Source: Taxillus chinensis
Lineage: Eukaryota > Streptophyta > Magnoliopsida > Santalales > Loranthaceae
Length of the DNA stretch: 64,000 bases
Assembly: GCA_023512835.1 (NCBI GenBank)
Contig: CM042085.1
Span: 43,944,189 to 44,008,188 of the forward strand
Direction of reading: 5' to 3'
The notes beneath the pieces are model-generated. The model was not told the origin of the DNA, did no database searches, and worked only from the letters and a program-made list of their open reading frames with translations. Numbering within the stretch: the first letter of the stretch is position 1; each line of letters starts with the position of its first letter. The position numbers and the translations under genes are program-made. Shown here one piece after another: positions 33,800 to 45,785 of this stretch.

Positions 33800-34880
33800 A
33801 TTAAATTCAATCGCTCATAACGACTTTGGGCCCATTCTGGCTTCTTGAGTGAGTATCCTTAAGTACTTCGGAGGGAAGGTATCTCCACTCGACCGGGGGA
33901 CTGCTTCCATGCCATAGACCAAAGAAAATGGAGTTACCCCAATCGATGTATGACTTGGTACGATAAGCACGCAGACGTAAGGTAGCTTCGTGCCAATCTT
34001 TGTACGTTTCGGTCATCTTTCCGATAATGTTCTTGATGTTCTTGTTGGCCGCCCTCGATTGCTCCATTCATCTTTGGGCGATAGGGGGTCGAGTTGCGGT
34101 GTTGAATTTTGTATGTTTCGCACAACCTCCTATCATCCGGTACGTTCAAATTGGCGGCATTGTCCGTTATGATCCGTCGGGAAGACCATATCGGCATATG
34201 ATGTTGTTACGTATAAATCGAAGTACCACAGCTTGTGTGACCTTAGCGTATGATGCTGCTTCTACCCACTTGGTGAAGTAATCAATGGCTACCAAAATGA
34301 AACGATGACCATTAGACGCTTTTGGAGATATTGGTCCGATAACGTCAATGCCCCAAAGTGAGAACGGCCACGGGAGACCATCACATGTAGTTTGGACGGC
34401 GGTACTTGAATCCTGTCGCCATAAATTTGACACTTGAGGCATTTGCGCACATATTCAATGTAATCTTTTTTCCATGGTGACCCAATAGTAGCCCATTCGC
34501 ATGATTTGTCTTGTTAATGCATGTCCGTTTGCATGTGAACCACATTCCCCTTCGTGCACTTCTTTCATGATTTGTGTTGATTCTTCTTTTGCCACACACC
34601 GCAATAGCACCATGTCGTGGTTTCTCTTATACGTAATTGAGCCATCAATATAATAGTTGGACGCCGACCTTCGGATATTTCTCTTATCGGATTCAGTGGC
34701 CTCTCGCGGGTATTCTTGCTTAAGCAAATATTGTTTGACGTCCTCAAACCAAGGTTTTTCTTCGGTATGTCCTTCAATGGCCATGCAATGTGCAGGAGCA
34801 TCTTGTATACGGATATCGAAAGATCGAACTTCCAACTTTGTGTCTAGTCGAATGAGGGAGGCTAGAGTTCTTGCGTGCGT
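33800..34880 (-). pseudogene. Integrase of the Tat/Ogre element
   Basis: The N-terminal zinc-binding block starts HEGECGSHANGH and runs to a C-x-x-C (about 34,560-34,420). The core has WGIDVIGPI (first Asp, about 34,370), ITDNAANLN (second Asp, about 34,145), and TPYRPKMNGAIEG with the catalytic Glu near 34,040. A downstream block with EWRYLPSEVL lies near 33,870. At least three frame changes separate these. Confidence 0.85.
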
Positions 34881-35290
34881 CGAGAGCCAGTTGCATTCCC
34901 TGGGCATATGCTCAAATGTGATGTCTTCGATTGCTCGGCTAACTCGAAACGTGCTTCCGATATGGGATTAATTTGTGGTTTCGAATCTCCCATTCACCCC
35001 TTACTTGAAAATGATGAGTGCCGAATCGCCGAACACTCGTAATTTTTTGATTCCTTTGTGAATGGCTTCTTGAACGTCCCATCACACAAGCCTCATACTG
35101 CCACATTGTTTGTACAAGGGAAGGTTAGCTTTGCCGCCATGGGGAAATGTTCGCCTTTTGGGGATATCGGGATGGCCCCAACACCGTGACCTAAGAGACT
35201 AGAGGCTCCATCGAACCACATCGTCCATATGTCGATACTTCGGCCGAAATGATGTTAATGTGCTCATCTCGGGAAGCCAATAGTCATGGG
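34880..35290 (-). pseudogene. Second (additional) RNase H
   Basis: WFDGASSLLGHGVGAI (about 35,220) is the first catalytic strand of the extra, archaeal-type RNase H of Tat elements. It is followed by EHFPMAAKL, TFPCTNN, and the C-terminal HMPRECNWL block near 34,905. It lies between the normal RNase H and integrase, as expected. Frameshifted. Confidence 0.75.
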
Positions 35291-35680
35291 CTCAAAGTCT
35301 TCCAGCGCTTATCTCACTGAGATAATGCGTTATCGCACTTCCTTTTATGGCTTTTTGAGGTACGTAGATGATATCGTACTCCGATAGGATCAATCGCCAT
35401 TTGGTGATTCTTCCGGAAATGGATGGTTTTTCCAAGAGATATTTGAGCAGATCATGCCTTGAAATCAGCCAAGTAGTATGATAAAGGGTGTATTGCCTCA
35501 ATCTTCTTGTTATCCTGACAAGAGCATAAGACGTCTTCTCCAAGGGCGTGTAGTTTTCTTCATTGATGGTGAATTTCTTGCTGAGGTAATAAATGGCTTG
35601 CTCCTTCTTGCTGTAGAATCATGTTGCCCCAAGACACAAACCATCGCTGACTCTCTGAACGGTCAAGTATAAGATCGGAG
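35290..35680 (-). pseudogene. RNase H of the Tat/Ogre element
   Basis: EKTSYALVRITRRLRQYTL, then SGRITKWRLILSEYDI and YVPQKAIKGSAI (about 35,543-35,310) match the gypsy RNase H end. It reads on from RT after a frame change. Confidence 0.82.
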
Positions 35681-36760
35681 GTCTATCCGAGACTGTGGGA
35701 TCAAAATGGGTGGATTAGACAGAGATATTGTTTGATCTTGTCAAAAGCTTCTTGACATTTGTCATTCCAAATTTCTGGGTTGTTCTTTCGTAAAGTCTTG
35801 AAAATGGGTTCATGTGGCCTTTACAATTTGGAAATAAATCGGGGCAATATAATTCAGTCGCTCTAGGAATCTCTAACCTCCTTGATGGTCCGTGGTGGCG
35901 GCATCTCTTGGATAGCTCGAACTTCATCTGGATCGATTTCCACTCCTTTTTGGCTCACAATGAAACCAACAGTTTTCCCGACATGGCTCGAAAGTGCACT
36001 TTTCGGGGTTCAATTTCGTTGATATTTCGTAGCCCGTTGAAGAGCTTGGAGAGTACTTCGATATGATCTTTAATGCTTCGAGATTTGGCTATCATGTCGT
36101 CCACATATACCTCGACTTCTTTGTATGCATCATGTCGTGGAATAGGGTCACCATGGCTCACGATAGGTTGCCCCTTGCATTCCTCAAGGCCAAAAGGCAT
36201 CACATTATAGCGAAAGGTGCCCCAAAGTGTCGTGAATGTGGTCCTCTCTTTGTGTTCGGGGGCCATACGAATTTGATTATAGCCCGAGAAACCATCCATG
36301 AAGGAGAATAGGGCATGTTTTGCTGTATTATCCACTAAGGTATCAATATGAGGGAAGCGGGAAGTTGTCTTTCGACTGGCCCAATTCGGATCTCTATAGT
36401 CGACACACATGCGTACTTTGCCTCCTTTCTTTGGTACTGGTACAACATTAGCGACCCATTCCGGATAGTGGGAGACACTTAGGAAACCTGCATCCCATTG
36501 CTTTTTGACTTCTTCTTTAATCTTTAGTATCATCTCTGGCCTCATTCTTCGCAATTTCCCGCTATGTCTGGCTTGCACTCGCTTCACGGGTATGTGATGT
36601 TGCCCTATATCCGTGTCTAACCCGGGCATATCTTGGTATGACCATGCAAAAATGTCGATGTAGCTTCTTAACGGCTCGATTAACTTCCTCCCGATGTCGG
36701 TAGCTATCAAAGACCCCACCCTCAATTCTTTTGGTTTGGTCGTCGTCCCAAATTCACTAT
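35680..36760 (-). pseudogene. Reverse transcriptase of the Tat/Ogre element
   Basis: The longest open frame of the element (36,725-35,955) carries IDIFAWSYQDMPGLD, then VRMCVDYRDPN (motif 3), FMDGFSGYNQI (motif 4, first Asp), NVMPFGLE (motif B), and VYVDDMIAKS (catalytic YVDD). One missing stretch lies after the NVMPFGL block. The thumb and connection continue below 35,955 in another frame. Confidence 0.9.
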
Positions 36761-37256
36761 TTCTACTGGGTCTTCACTTGGAACGGATAAACGGTCTTCC
36801 CTTTCCAATAGGCGTATAATCTCCCGTAGCTCAGGTGTCTCTTCATCTCATTCTCATCGGCTTCAAACACGGGTTGCTCCCGGTTTGGACTTTGGTCAAA
36901 CCTTTGGCGTCTCGTTTGCTTTCGCATCTTATGTTTTCATTGACATTGTGATACCCGTTTATAAGAGAATGACAAGTTGGTAACCAAATATGATATGCAT
37001 ATGTGATGAATGGAATGCACCATGAAAGATTTGAAAAACACATTTTATTGGAAGGTTTAAGAAAAAACAAATGTTCACACTTCAAAGTACATAGAATACA
37101 TTAAACCCCAAAGAACCCGTAAGCATTACATTATGGGGAGGTCCAGGCTGGTCCAATTGTTCAATGGCTGGTTGGGATCCTCTCGCACTAAAATGAACTA
37201 TCTCGCTTGGTGCATGCTCATTTGTGTCTAATACTGCTATAGTCCCCGTCTTGGGC

Positions 37257-37580
37257 TCAGGGTTGGCTCTTATGGATAAACCCTCCACTCCGGAATGTAA
37301 CATTCAAAGGGGGAAAGCTTCTCCTTTCTTCTTGTAATCGGCTTTTTCCAATCTTGCCATTCGACTTCTCTCTTCTTGATAGCTTCCTCTGTCTGTCGAC
37401 TTTTGTAGGGACGTAGCCCAGCCCAAACTTTTCGATATTTTCTCGGATGGTCGGGGTTTTGAATCCCTTGAGCTGTCGAGGCCTAATCCTTGCCCCGGTT
37501 TGTACCCCTGTTTGATCATAGTGGTTGCAACCATTTTTGCCTTGAGAGACAATGGTTCCAGGGTTGACGACATTCACCAT
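37257..37580 (-). pseudogene. G-patch region between protease and RT
   Basis: MIKQGYKPGQGLGLD plus FGLGYVPTK (about 37,510-37,390) form a G-patch-like motif with conserved glycines, which is known between protease and RT in Tat/Athila elements. Two overlapping frames hold the two halves, so one base is lost. Confidence 0.78.
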
Positions 37581-37689
37581 CTCAAAAGCCCGATAGGAGC
37601 ATTCCGCACATCTTCGTTGCTTTCAATATAAGGAACCGATGCCGGTTTGGTGACGAGGAAACTTGTCTCTCCGGAGATGCGGATGAGCC

Positions 37690-38030
37690 GGTTCCCCATT
37701 ACAAACTTCATCTTCTAGTGGAGACTTGATGGCACCGCCTTTGCCATGTGGATCCAGGGTCTTCCCAACAAACAGTATAATATGGCGTGATGTCCATCAC
37801 CCGAAATTCCACCGTAAAAGTAGTTGGCCCAATCATGAGTGGAATATCCAAAGTTCCCACCACGTCACGCTTTCCTCCATTGAATGCCCGTACCTTCATC
37901 ATACAGGACGCATATGGGACGCGTCAATTGGAAGTTCTTCAGCAGTATATGCAAGGGCATAATGTTCAAGGCCGAGCCGTTGTCAATGAGTACGCGGGCA
38001 TGGTGTGCTCCTTGCGTTTGACCGTGATGT
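37690..38030 (-). pseudogene. Aspartic protease of the Tat/Ogre element
   Basis: On the minus strand HHARVLIDNGSALNIMP (about 38,010-37,960) has the catalytic D-N-G-S-A. VRAFNGGKRDVVGTLDIPLM and IGPTTFTVEFRVMDI follow (37,890-37,790). This is a pepsin-like retroviral protease that cuts the polyprotein. A frameshift separates the active-site part from the rest. Confidence 0.85.
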
Positions 38031-38639
38031 GCAAAGCTTTTATATGTCCTTTCCCTTCCTGGGGGTAGCTCGTAATCTCCAAAGCTAATGACGTTGTTTA
38101 TGATGAGGTTCTTGGCGATTCCACAACATTTGCCACCGAGACGGTCGGTGGAACATAGGCTTGGCTCGAAACTTTCGGCGTTGCTTCCCGGTGAGGTTGG
38201 GAATCCATCATTAATGAGAGCAAGGAGATGCGGGCCGGTTGTCGGCTTGGCCGATCCACAATATTATACTAGACTGCTTTTCATGAATTTTAGAAATCAG
38301 TGGTCTCTTCTTCAGTGATTGGTGTTCCTCTCTTTGTTGCCTCTGGTGTTGACTCGTTGTCTTGTTTTACTGACTTTTTCGTTCCTTGCTTGTCGCACAT
38401 ATCCGGGGGCATATGCCCGACCGCTCCTGGTTTTCTTTTCGGCTACGGTGGCTCACTGTACTACTTCACAACCGTAGTTCCATGGGATGCCTTATCGATC
38501 TTATAAGGGAAAGGAGCAGGAACACCTATAGTGAGAGGTGCAATTCCCTAGCGGTAGTTGTGGGCTTCCGGTTCTCCCCCTGCTTGTCTGGCACGAGACT
38601 TGAGGCATGGATAGTGAGAGGCTTGATTCCATGTGGCGA

Positions 38640-39560
38640 TAATGGGATCTCACGCAGCCTTAACGTTTAAGACAAGGGGTGTAGGCACCCATGGCGATTT
38701 GAGGGAATCATCTCCTTGGATCATGTGGCTTTGGTTGTCCATTCCCCCTGCAGAGAATTCAATCATCCTTTGGTCCATGAGCTTTTGCACCACCTTGGAA
38801 AACTCAAGACATTCTGCGATGTCATGTCCCCGTGACATTTTGTGATAAAGGCATTTTTTCTCCAACTTTGTCCCCTTCTCTGCCTTCAATGTGTCGGGAG
38901 CAAGTATATATCCATATTCTCGTAGCAGGGTAAACAAATAGCTTTTCTCCATTTGTATTTGTGAAACTTTCTTTAGCCGTCCTTCATGATACTGGCCACG
39001 TCATGGGAATGTTCTAGAAGCGGATTACTGTTCACATTTGGTGTCCCCACCCAGGTCGGAAAAAATCCAGCCACTTTGCATCCTTTAATGCCTGAACCTT
39101 CCTTTTGAAGGTTATACGCTTTCGATATCATGTCCAACTCCACCTGCATGATATTCACACTGCATCCGGGCTTATACCAAGCCGGGGGAGGAGTCTTTAT
39201 TTCTCCCAAGGGTATAGGGGTTACCATCCTTGCCTCTAAGAGCTTAGGGTATAATTCCCGCACAAGTTATTGGAATTGGATCAAACTCTTGTCGTGGTCC
39301 ATTGAAGCTCTGATTCGCTCCTACTTGCTGGGTCGGGGCCCTCGGTTGCTCCTGTCCTTGGAATGAGGGTCCTGGTCCTTCCCGACTTGCCGGCCTTGGT
39401 TGCTCTACGTAAGGTGCTCTTGGTTGAAATGGATTAGGTGTCATGGGATATGGAAATGGAACCCCTCCCCGTGGCAAGTATGGCATGAATGGGGGAGGTG
39501 GTGCAAAGTCTTCGTAGGCGGCCACAGGTGACTCCTATAGCACCCTTGGTGCTTGGTAGA
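38640..39560 (-). pseudogene. Gag C-terminal part: proline-rich linker and Cys/His motif
   Basis: A Pro/Phe/Tyr-rich segment (39,525-39,300) is followed by a CLYHKMSRGHDIAEC motif (about 38,850), the CxxH...H...C block that Tat/Ogre elements carry near the gag-protease boundary. The frame is broken between 39,263 and 38,973. Confidence 0.72.
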
Positions 39561-39739
39561 ATGTTGGTTGTATCGGCGGGTGCGATGGGTATACCAGGTT
39601 GGTTTCATTTTTCCTTTTTTGTTGGTGGTTGAAACCGTTTTGATGCCTCACTGCGTCTCCTTCGACTTTCCTCCTTTAATTCCACTTTCTACACATTCAC
39701 CGGATGCGACCAAGTCTGCAAAGCTATTGGAGACGTTAC

Positions 39740-40500
39740 CGATCAACTTCTACATAGTAGACACCTTTTAGTGTGTTGATAAAAAGAGTAGTGAGTTCTC
39801 TTTCGGTAAGGGGAGGTTGGACCTCCACAGTTTGCCTCTCTCCATCTTCGTGCATAATCTTTGAAATTCTCTTCGGATCCCTTCTCCATACACTTGCGGG
39901 TTAGTCGATCCAAGGCGGCTCGGTGACATGTTTGTACTGTGCCAAGAAGGAAGTAGCTAATTCCTTCCATGTCTTAATGCGGTTTCCATTCGATTGAAAA
40001 TACCAAAGGGATGCCCCAGATTAGGATTTCCTGGAAACAATGCATGAGGAGCTTGTCTTCACCAGGATAAGCGGCCATCTTTTGACAATACATGGCCAGA
40101 TGTGTCTTCGGACATCGTGTCCCGTTGAACTTTTCAAAATCTGGCATTTTGAATTTTGGCGGTAGCACCACTCCAGGGACTAAGCATAAGTTTTGTGGGC
40201 TGGTCATACCATAGCCGTCAATGCCTTCTCGGTCTTCATCTTTCCTCGAGTCGGCGTAGAGCGAGCGACTCGATATTTTCCCGAGAGCCGGGAACCCACC
40301 GCTTCCATTACATTTCCTGGTGCGGGCATAGTGAAATGAGTTTGATTTGGGGTAGGGAGGTTGTGCCATAACGGGATGGTATGTGGGTGCCTGGCTTGGA
40401 GCCGGGTTGGGTGACCGAACGACCTCCTGTCCCTGCTTCTTGATGGTTATTGGTAGTTCCCCCGGTCGAATTCTTCCTCTTTCTTGATCAATTTTGTGAG
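39740..40500 (-). pseudogene. Gag (capsid core) of the Tat/Ogre element
   Basis: PPKFKMPDFEKFNGTRCPKT, HLAMYCQKMAAY and GEDKLLMHCFQE (40,155-40,030) belong to the Retrotrans_gag core. After a frame change comes GSEENFKDYARRWREA near 39,870. The N-terminal linker (upstream to 40,665) includes an acidic MEMLTKLIKKEEEF helix. Confidence 0.85.
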
Positions 40501-40757
40501 CATTTCCATTATTGCGGACATTTGCCCTGTAGGGTTTGTTGTGACTGCTCCAACCCCATGAGTCTGTTTCTCTGTTTCTTCGCTGCCGTTAAGGTTGAGG
40601 TATTTGATTGCGCCGGATCTCGAGATTGTAAGAGTGCACAATCTCGGAGGGAGGCCGTCACCCACCTGGGTACAAGGGAACTTTTATTTGATTTTTCATT
40701 TGATATGCATGTATGCATGAATGTCTATGCAGAGGGTTAAAGAAACAAACAACTTTA

Positions 40758-42200
40758 TTACAAAACAAACATACAATACAAACATTCAATGCTGAAATGC
40801 CATGTAAAGTGAGAGCTAGTGCTACATGATCTTAAAGCACTCTTCCAATCATCTCCTAAGTAACACCGCGCCTTCCCTCGGGGTGGTCGCTCACCGCTTT
40901 CCTCCCTTGCTTCGTTATGGTCACGATCTGTTTTTCCCTCGACCTGCCTTTGAAGAGTTCCTACAGAGATGCTTCTAGCCTCTCGGATCTCGCGTCTTAA
41001 AGTCCGATTCTCCTGGAGGATAGCCTTCATGTCTGAAGTTAGTTGTGGCTTGTGTTGTGCCCTCCAAGATATGTATGCTGGGAAAACACCAGGTTTTGAA
41101 CCGTTGGGTTGAATCTTGTGTGGTGTGGACCATGCTTGATACATCTTCTTGCCTTCTTCTGTGAGCATGGTTCTGCTTGTAAGTGAAGTCACACTCTTCC
41201 ATGCCAAAGAGCACGAGAATAATCTAATGACGCCCACTTGTCTTCCCGCCTTAGGTGGTGCATATGCAGTTCCTCCCCGGGGACCTAAAAGTGGAACCCA
41301 ATTGTAGTCCCCGCAGCCTATATGTCATGGAGACCACCGGCATCCAAGGAGCAATCCAGGTAATGTCAGCCTCGTGAGGTTCCCAACTTCTTTTCCGGCT
41401 TTCAAAGTCTTTTGGTGGCTCCACTTACCGAGTAGAATATCTAGTAGTGTTGTGGCTGGTACTTGATAAGCAAAGAGGGAAACGATGAACACTACAGGGG
41501 AAATGACCTTGCAACCAAGTACATAGGAGAGGTAAGCACCCCATGAACTGTCCCGAGCCTTTACTCCTTAGGTAAGTAAAAGATCGGATGGTTTTAGCCA
41601 AGATAGCAGGAGTAGGGTCACATCCTTTGAGCACCTGGCTGACCAAATCTACAATTGCCCCATCAATGTGGGCCGGTATCCTCGGGAAAATGACTAGCCC
41701 ATATATAGCTAGTGTAAGCAATTTGTGTGCCTCCTGGCTTCCATTGCAGTTTGTATTATTTCTTTGATTGTTGCCCATGGAAGATATTCACGCCACCGTA
41801 AGTTGTGACCGCCGGTGAGTCCCATAACGGCTTTCCCATAATCTTTCAAAGGCCCTTCCGGCATGACCTTCCGGGCTCGCGTAGATAGATTTTCATTTTG
41901 TTTTCCACGGGGATATCCAAGAATCTTACGTATTCTTCCATCGTGGGAACAAGATCTAGGCTGTTCAAGTCGAAGCACCGCCGTCGAGGTTCCCGAAATA
42001 AATGGCTGCCCCAAGCATATCCGTATCGGCGTAGGCTCGGTCACATGGAGCAAATCCCCAAACCGTTGTATGTATATGCTTTTCCTTTCGTCCGACCACT
42101 GCTTCCATATTGTCTCGTGCCTCCTTAGTGTAGTCCAGCTGATCTTTCTATGATAACATGTTCCACCTTGTAGGCCTCTCCTGCGGGAAATCTCCAAGGC
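40758..42200 (-). pseudogene. Tat/Ogre ORF1, DUF7745-like
   Basis: This extra ORF lies upstream of gag. VMPEGPLKDYGKAVMGLTGG (about 41,865-41,805), TLAIYGLVIFPRIPAHIDGA (41,720-41,660) and GSGQFMGCLPLL (about 41,560) resemble the plant-mobile/DUF7745 domain found as ORF1 in Ogre elements. The C-terminal coiled-coil-like ENRTLRREIREARS is at about 41,015-40,975. The function is unknown in the family. Broken by several frameshifts. Confidence 0.68.
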
Positions 42201-42996
42201 GAAGTTGAATGTCTCCCGATGCTTGGGCCACCATCAGTGACAATCTCCTTGTCCTGAAGGCCTTTTAGGAGATGGTCAAAGTTGCCATGCCTATATGAAT
42301 AATGAATGTCATGTTATGCATGATGACAGGTTAGGATGACAAGTTAATATATATCAAGGTAGGTAGACAGGATAAAGAATAAACCGATTGTAAAAAAAAT
42401 AGTTAAATGTGTAGGGGATGACTTAAGGACTACCCTACAAAACAAAGGTTAGCATGGCATGGAATGAGCAAACAAAATGTGGGTCAATACCCCTAATGGG
42501 CTTTATTGCTACCCCTATCTTATTCGTTTGGTTCCCAAACTTCCTCAATAGAGGGCTCCGTACACCATGGGATTTATCGGGAGGGGATCTTAAAAGACGT
42601 GCCTTAAAAGAACCTCAAGCTTGAGTGAGGAGTCCGAGGCCCTATTGCGGATAATGATCAACGCGTTGGGGACCGTATCGAACCTCGCTAACCTAAATTG
42701 TGCTAAACCCGGCATAGGGTTATGCATGTATGCAACAAGTATGGAAAGTAGTAAATCACAACTATCATGGTAGTTAAAGCGTATAAATAAATCACAAGAA
42801 ATATTAGCAACAATCAAACAATTTAGCACAACAGGTTAAATATATACAACAAGATAATTAAAATAACCTCCTAATCCTTAGTTCTAGACCTAACTCTCTA
42901 AAGTGTTCATTATCCCAGTAGTCGCCAGTTTCATCATCGGGTTTTCGTCCGCGCTTTTGGGGTGAGCTCAAACTAAACCAATGGTGAGAAAATTTA
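42200..42996 (-). other. Untranslated leader of the Tat/Ogre element
   Basis: Between the primer site and ORF1 there is no ORF worth naming; this is the usual place of a long leader. Nothing else seen. Confidence 0.55.
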
Positions 42997-43008
42997 GAGT
43001 CGCCACCA
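42997..43008 (-). other. Primer-binding site of the Tat/Ogre element
   Basis: On the minus strand TGGTGGCGACTC directly follows the LTR end. It matches the 3' end complement used by Ogre-type elements (tRNA-Arg class) rather than tRNA-Met. Confidence 0.72.
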
Positions 43009-45785
43009 ATCGTTTGGGTACAATTGGATACCTACTTTGAGTAGTTTTAAGTGTGTGGTCTGCGTTATCAGATATGGGTTCGGGAGTTGGTTACGTGTGA
43101 GGAAGGATTAGCACCTCTACACTTCCCCTTCGGTATCTAATTTAGGAGGAGGAGGTTTTATTTTATTTATACTCGCCATGATCGGGCTAAGTTAAAAAGT
43201 TTATGATTTTTATTTGGCTAAGTTATTTATTAAAGTCATGGTTAAAATGGATTTATCCTAAATTTCTAAAGGGAATCCTAAAGGTTTTGGATTTTTGAAG
43301 TGGATAATGAGATCCTAGGGATTGGTTTGTTTTTTTGGTTTTTGCTCTTGAAATTGAAATCCTAAAAAATATTTGTTTATTTTTCCCCCTTTTTTTTGGT
43401 TTGAGTTAGAACATGCATTTTGTGTTTGTTTTTCTATATTTTTTTGTTGTTTTTTTTTGTTTTTTTTGTTTTTTTGTTTTTTTGTTTTTGTTGGAAGACA
43501 TTTGGAAAATATTTTATGAAAACATTTTCAAAACATGTTGTTGAAGAGATTTTTAAAAAACATTTTATAAAAAAACGTTTTTTTGTTTGTTTTTCTGTTT
43601 TGTTTTGTTTTTTGTTTGTTTGTTTGTTTTGTTTTTTTTTTTTGAAATTGAAAATGCATATATCAAAATAGATGTGGAGTGTGTGAGTATGACATCCACA
43701 AAAATAAAATCACTCTTTTTTTTCCTTTTCTTTTTGTTGTTTTTCATCTTCTCCTTTTGCTCTCTCCTTTTTTCTTTCTTTCTTTCTTCTCTTTTTTTCT
43801 TTTTACTATACTTTACATATTACAACATACACATAGGAAGAAATACAGGAAAATACAATGAAAAAGGTTGAAAAGGGATTACACCAAATATAGATAAGCT
43901 CAAAAACGAAAACTAAAAATGCTTAAAAAACAATTACATTAAATATAGATACAAATAAGTGAAAAAGTAGTGAAAAGATAAGGGCTGAACCGACTTTGAA
44001 GCTTTGTAACGCCAATCTTCGCTTGAGCTCCCGCTGGCGCCGATAATCACTTGCTTAGAACCAATAAGATCGACAACTGAGGTTTGTGAGGGGGATTTCT
44101 TGGTATTTGAAGAGTGGAGTGGTGTATTTTAGGTTTGAGTTTTTTGATGATGGAAATAAGAAGAGTAAGGCGAGAAATAAGGGGATTGGAAAGGATTGTG
44201 TCTGTTATGTTTTTTGCTTGCGAACACGCAGAAAAAGGATGGTTGGGATTGTTTTTGTGTTTTTTTCTTCTTGAAAAAAAAAGGAGTGGAGTGAGATAGG
44301 GAGAAAGAGGATGAAGGAGTAATGTTGATTACGTAAGCTGGCGTTTAACCCGAAAGGATGGCACGATCGGGGAGGCGTGGAAGAGTGATCTTTTTTCTGT
44401 TTTTGAGTTTCTTTTTTTTTACTGCTTTTTCCTTTCCTCTCTCTTTTTTTTTTTTTTGCTCTCTCGGTTTGCGGTTCTTTTCCCACGATGATGGCTCTCT
44501 CGTTTTGTTTTTTTTCACGATGATGGCTCTCTCTTTTTGATGATGGCTCTTCTTCAATGATAACCCCCCTTTTTTTTTAGCGCGGGGATGGATGATCGCA
44601 TCTTAAGGGCTGCAGAAAATTTTTTGGCTGGATTATCATTAATTCTTTGCATTTAATGCTCTATTATGAAGGCAGCGTTTTTATCGCAGATTTTGTATTT
44701 TGTCTGGTGGACAGCTTGTGCGGAAACGGGGAGCTCGTGATTGCCTTTTGAATTTGTATTTTAGCAGGCATGTGATTGACGGTAGGTGAGTGATTCTTTG
44801 TTAGGTGGCCGTAGCATAAAATAAGCCCCGTGAATAAACAATGACGAGAGAAATAAGCCGGCGAGGAAGCCAACGAGAAAAAATCAGCGAAGGCAAAAAA
44901 AAGGGTCGGAGGTTCGAGGTGTCGGCAGTCGTAGCGTCGGCAGCGAGGCTTCGAGGGTCGAAGGGTCGGAGGTGGAAGGCGTACGGGTGCCGTGGGTCGG
45001 AAGGCGTCGTAGCGAGGCCGAGGGTCGCGGGCGTCGAAGTCGGCAGCGAGGCTTCGAGGTCAAAGGGTCGGGGGTCGAAATCAGCAGGTCAACGGGGCCG
45101 AGGCCGAGGCCTGGGCTTTGAGCCGGGACTTGGGGCTTCGAGCTTCGGCCGAGGCTTCGATCTTCGGGACTTCGGGGCTTTGAGCCGGGATTCGAGGCTT
45201 CGGGGCTTCGAGGCTTCGAGCTTCGGGACTTGGGGCTGAGCTTCGGGGCTTCGAGGCTTCGAGCTTCGGGGTCATGGGTCGAAGTGTCGGCAGTCAACAT
45301 CAATCGGTCAACCCTTTTTTTTTACCCCCACCAAAAAATGCAAAAATGGATAACCTTCCAGGAATTGTTTGGGGAGATCCGTATTCGCCACATAGGCATT
45401 TTGAAGAGTTTCGCATGATCACTTTTGGGGGCAGTTTGACCAGGGGCATTGGACCGTCTTTTGGCAAGTTTGATTTTTTTCCAACGAAAGTTGTTTTGGC
45501 CATAACTTCTTCATTTTAAGTTCGATTTGAGCTCGGTCAAGTGCGTTGGTCTCCAATTTTCATCCTCCATCACCTGGTGTTGGTCTTGGGCGCTTCAAGG
45601 ACTTGTAGCAAATTTCATTAATTTTGAACTCCCCATCCTGGTTCAATCGTATCCATCTCGTGCATTGGGGTAGACCATTCCTTGGAAGTATGGGATCATT
45701 GTGGACCTGTTCAATAAGGTATATGGCATGGGCGAAGGTATATCAAATGGGGTTAGTATGTCCAACCCCGACAAAATAGGATCCG
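43009..45785 (-). repeat. 5' LTR of the Tat/Ogre element
   Basis: Homologous over about 2.5 kb to 28,957-31,499, and longer at its inner end by about 190 bases. The outer edge (minus-strand start) is degraded: GGATCCTATTTTGTCGG rather than TGTAGGACCC. A T-rich tract (43,390-43,640) and a GC-rich repeat (44,900-45,290) are inside. The T-rich translations are not genes. Confidence 0.82.
44900..45290 (-). repeat. GC-rich short tandem repeats in the 5' LTR
   Basis: GGCTTCGAG, GCTTCGGG and GTCGGAGG variants repeat in tandem. It corresponds to 30,640-31,010 but with a rearranged order. Confidence 0.8.

Larger units (their letters stand above)
28957..45785 (-). mobile_element. Ty3/gypsy retrotransposon, Tat/Ogre group
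   Basis: This is a 16.8 kb element between two related LTRs (28,957-31,499 and about 43,009-45,785). On the minus strand the order is primer site, extra ORF1, gag, protease, G-patch, RT, RNase H, second RNase H, integrase, a long 3' UTR with tandem repeats, polypurine tract and LTR. The extra ORF before gag, the dual RNase H and the repeat-bearing 3' UTR are hallmarks of Tat/Ogre. No frame is intact from end to end, and the two LTRs differ by many small indels, so it is old or poorly assembled. Confidence 0.88.

Noticed and set aside
44841..45303. 132- and 139-codon frames in the right LTR
   Set aside because: GC-rich tandem repeat again; no protein family.
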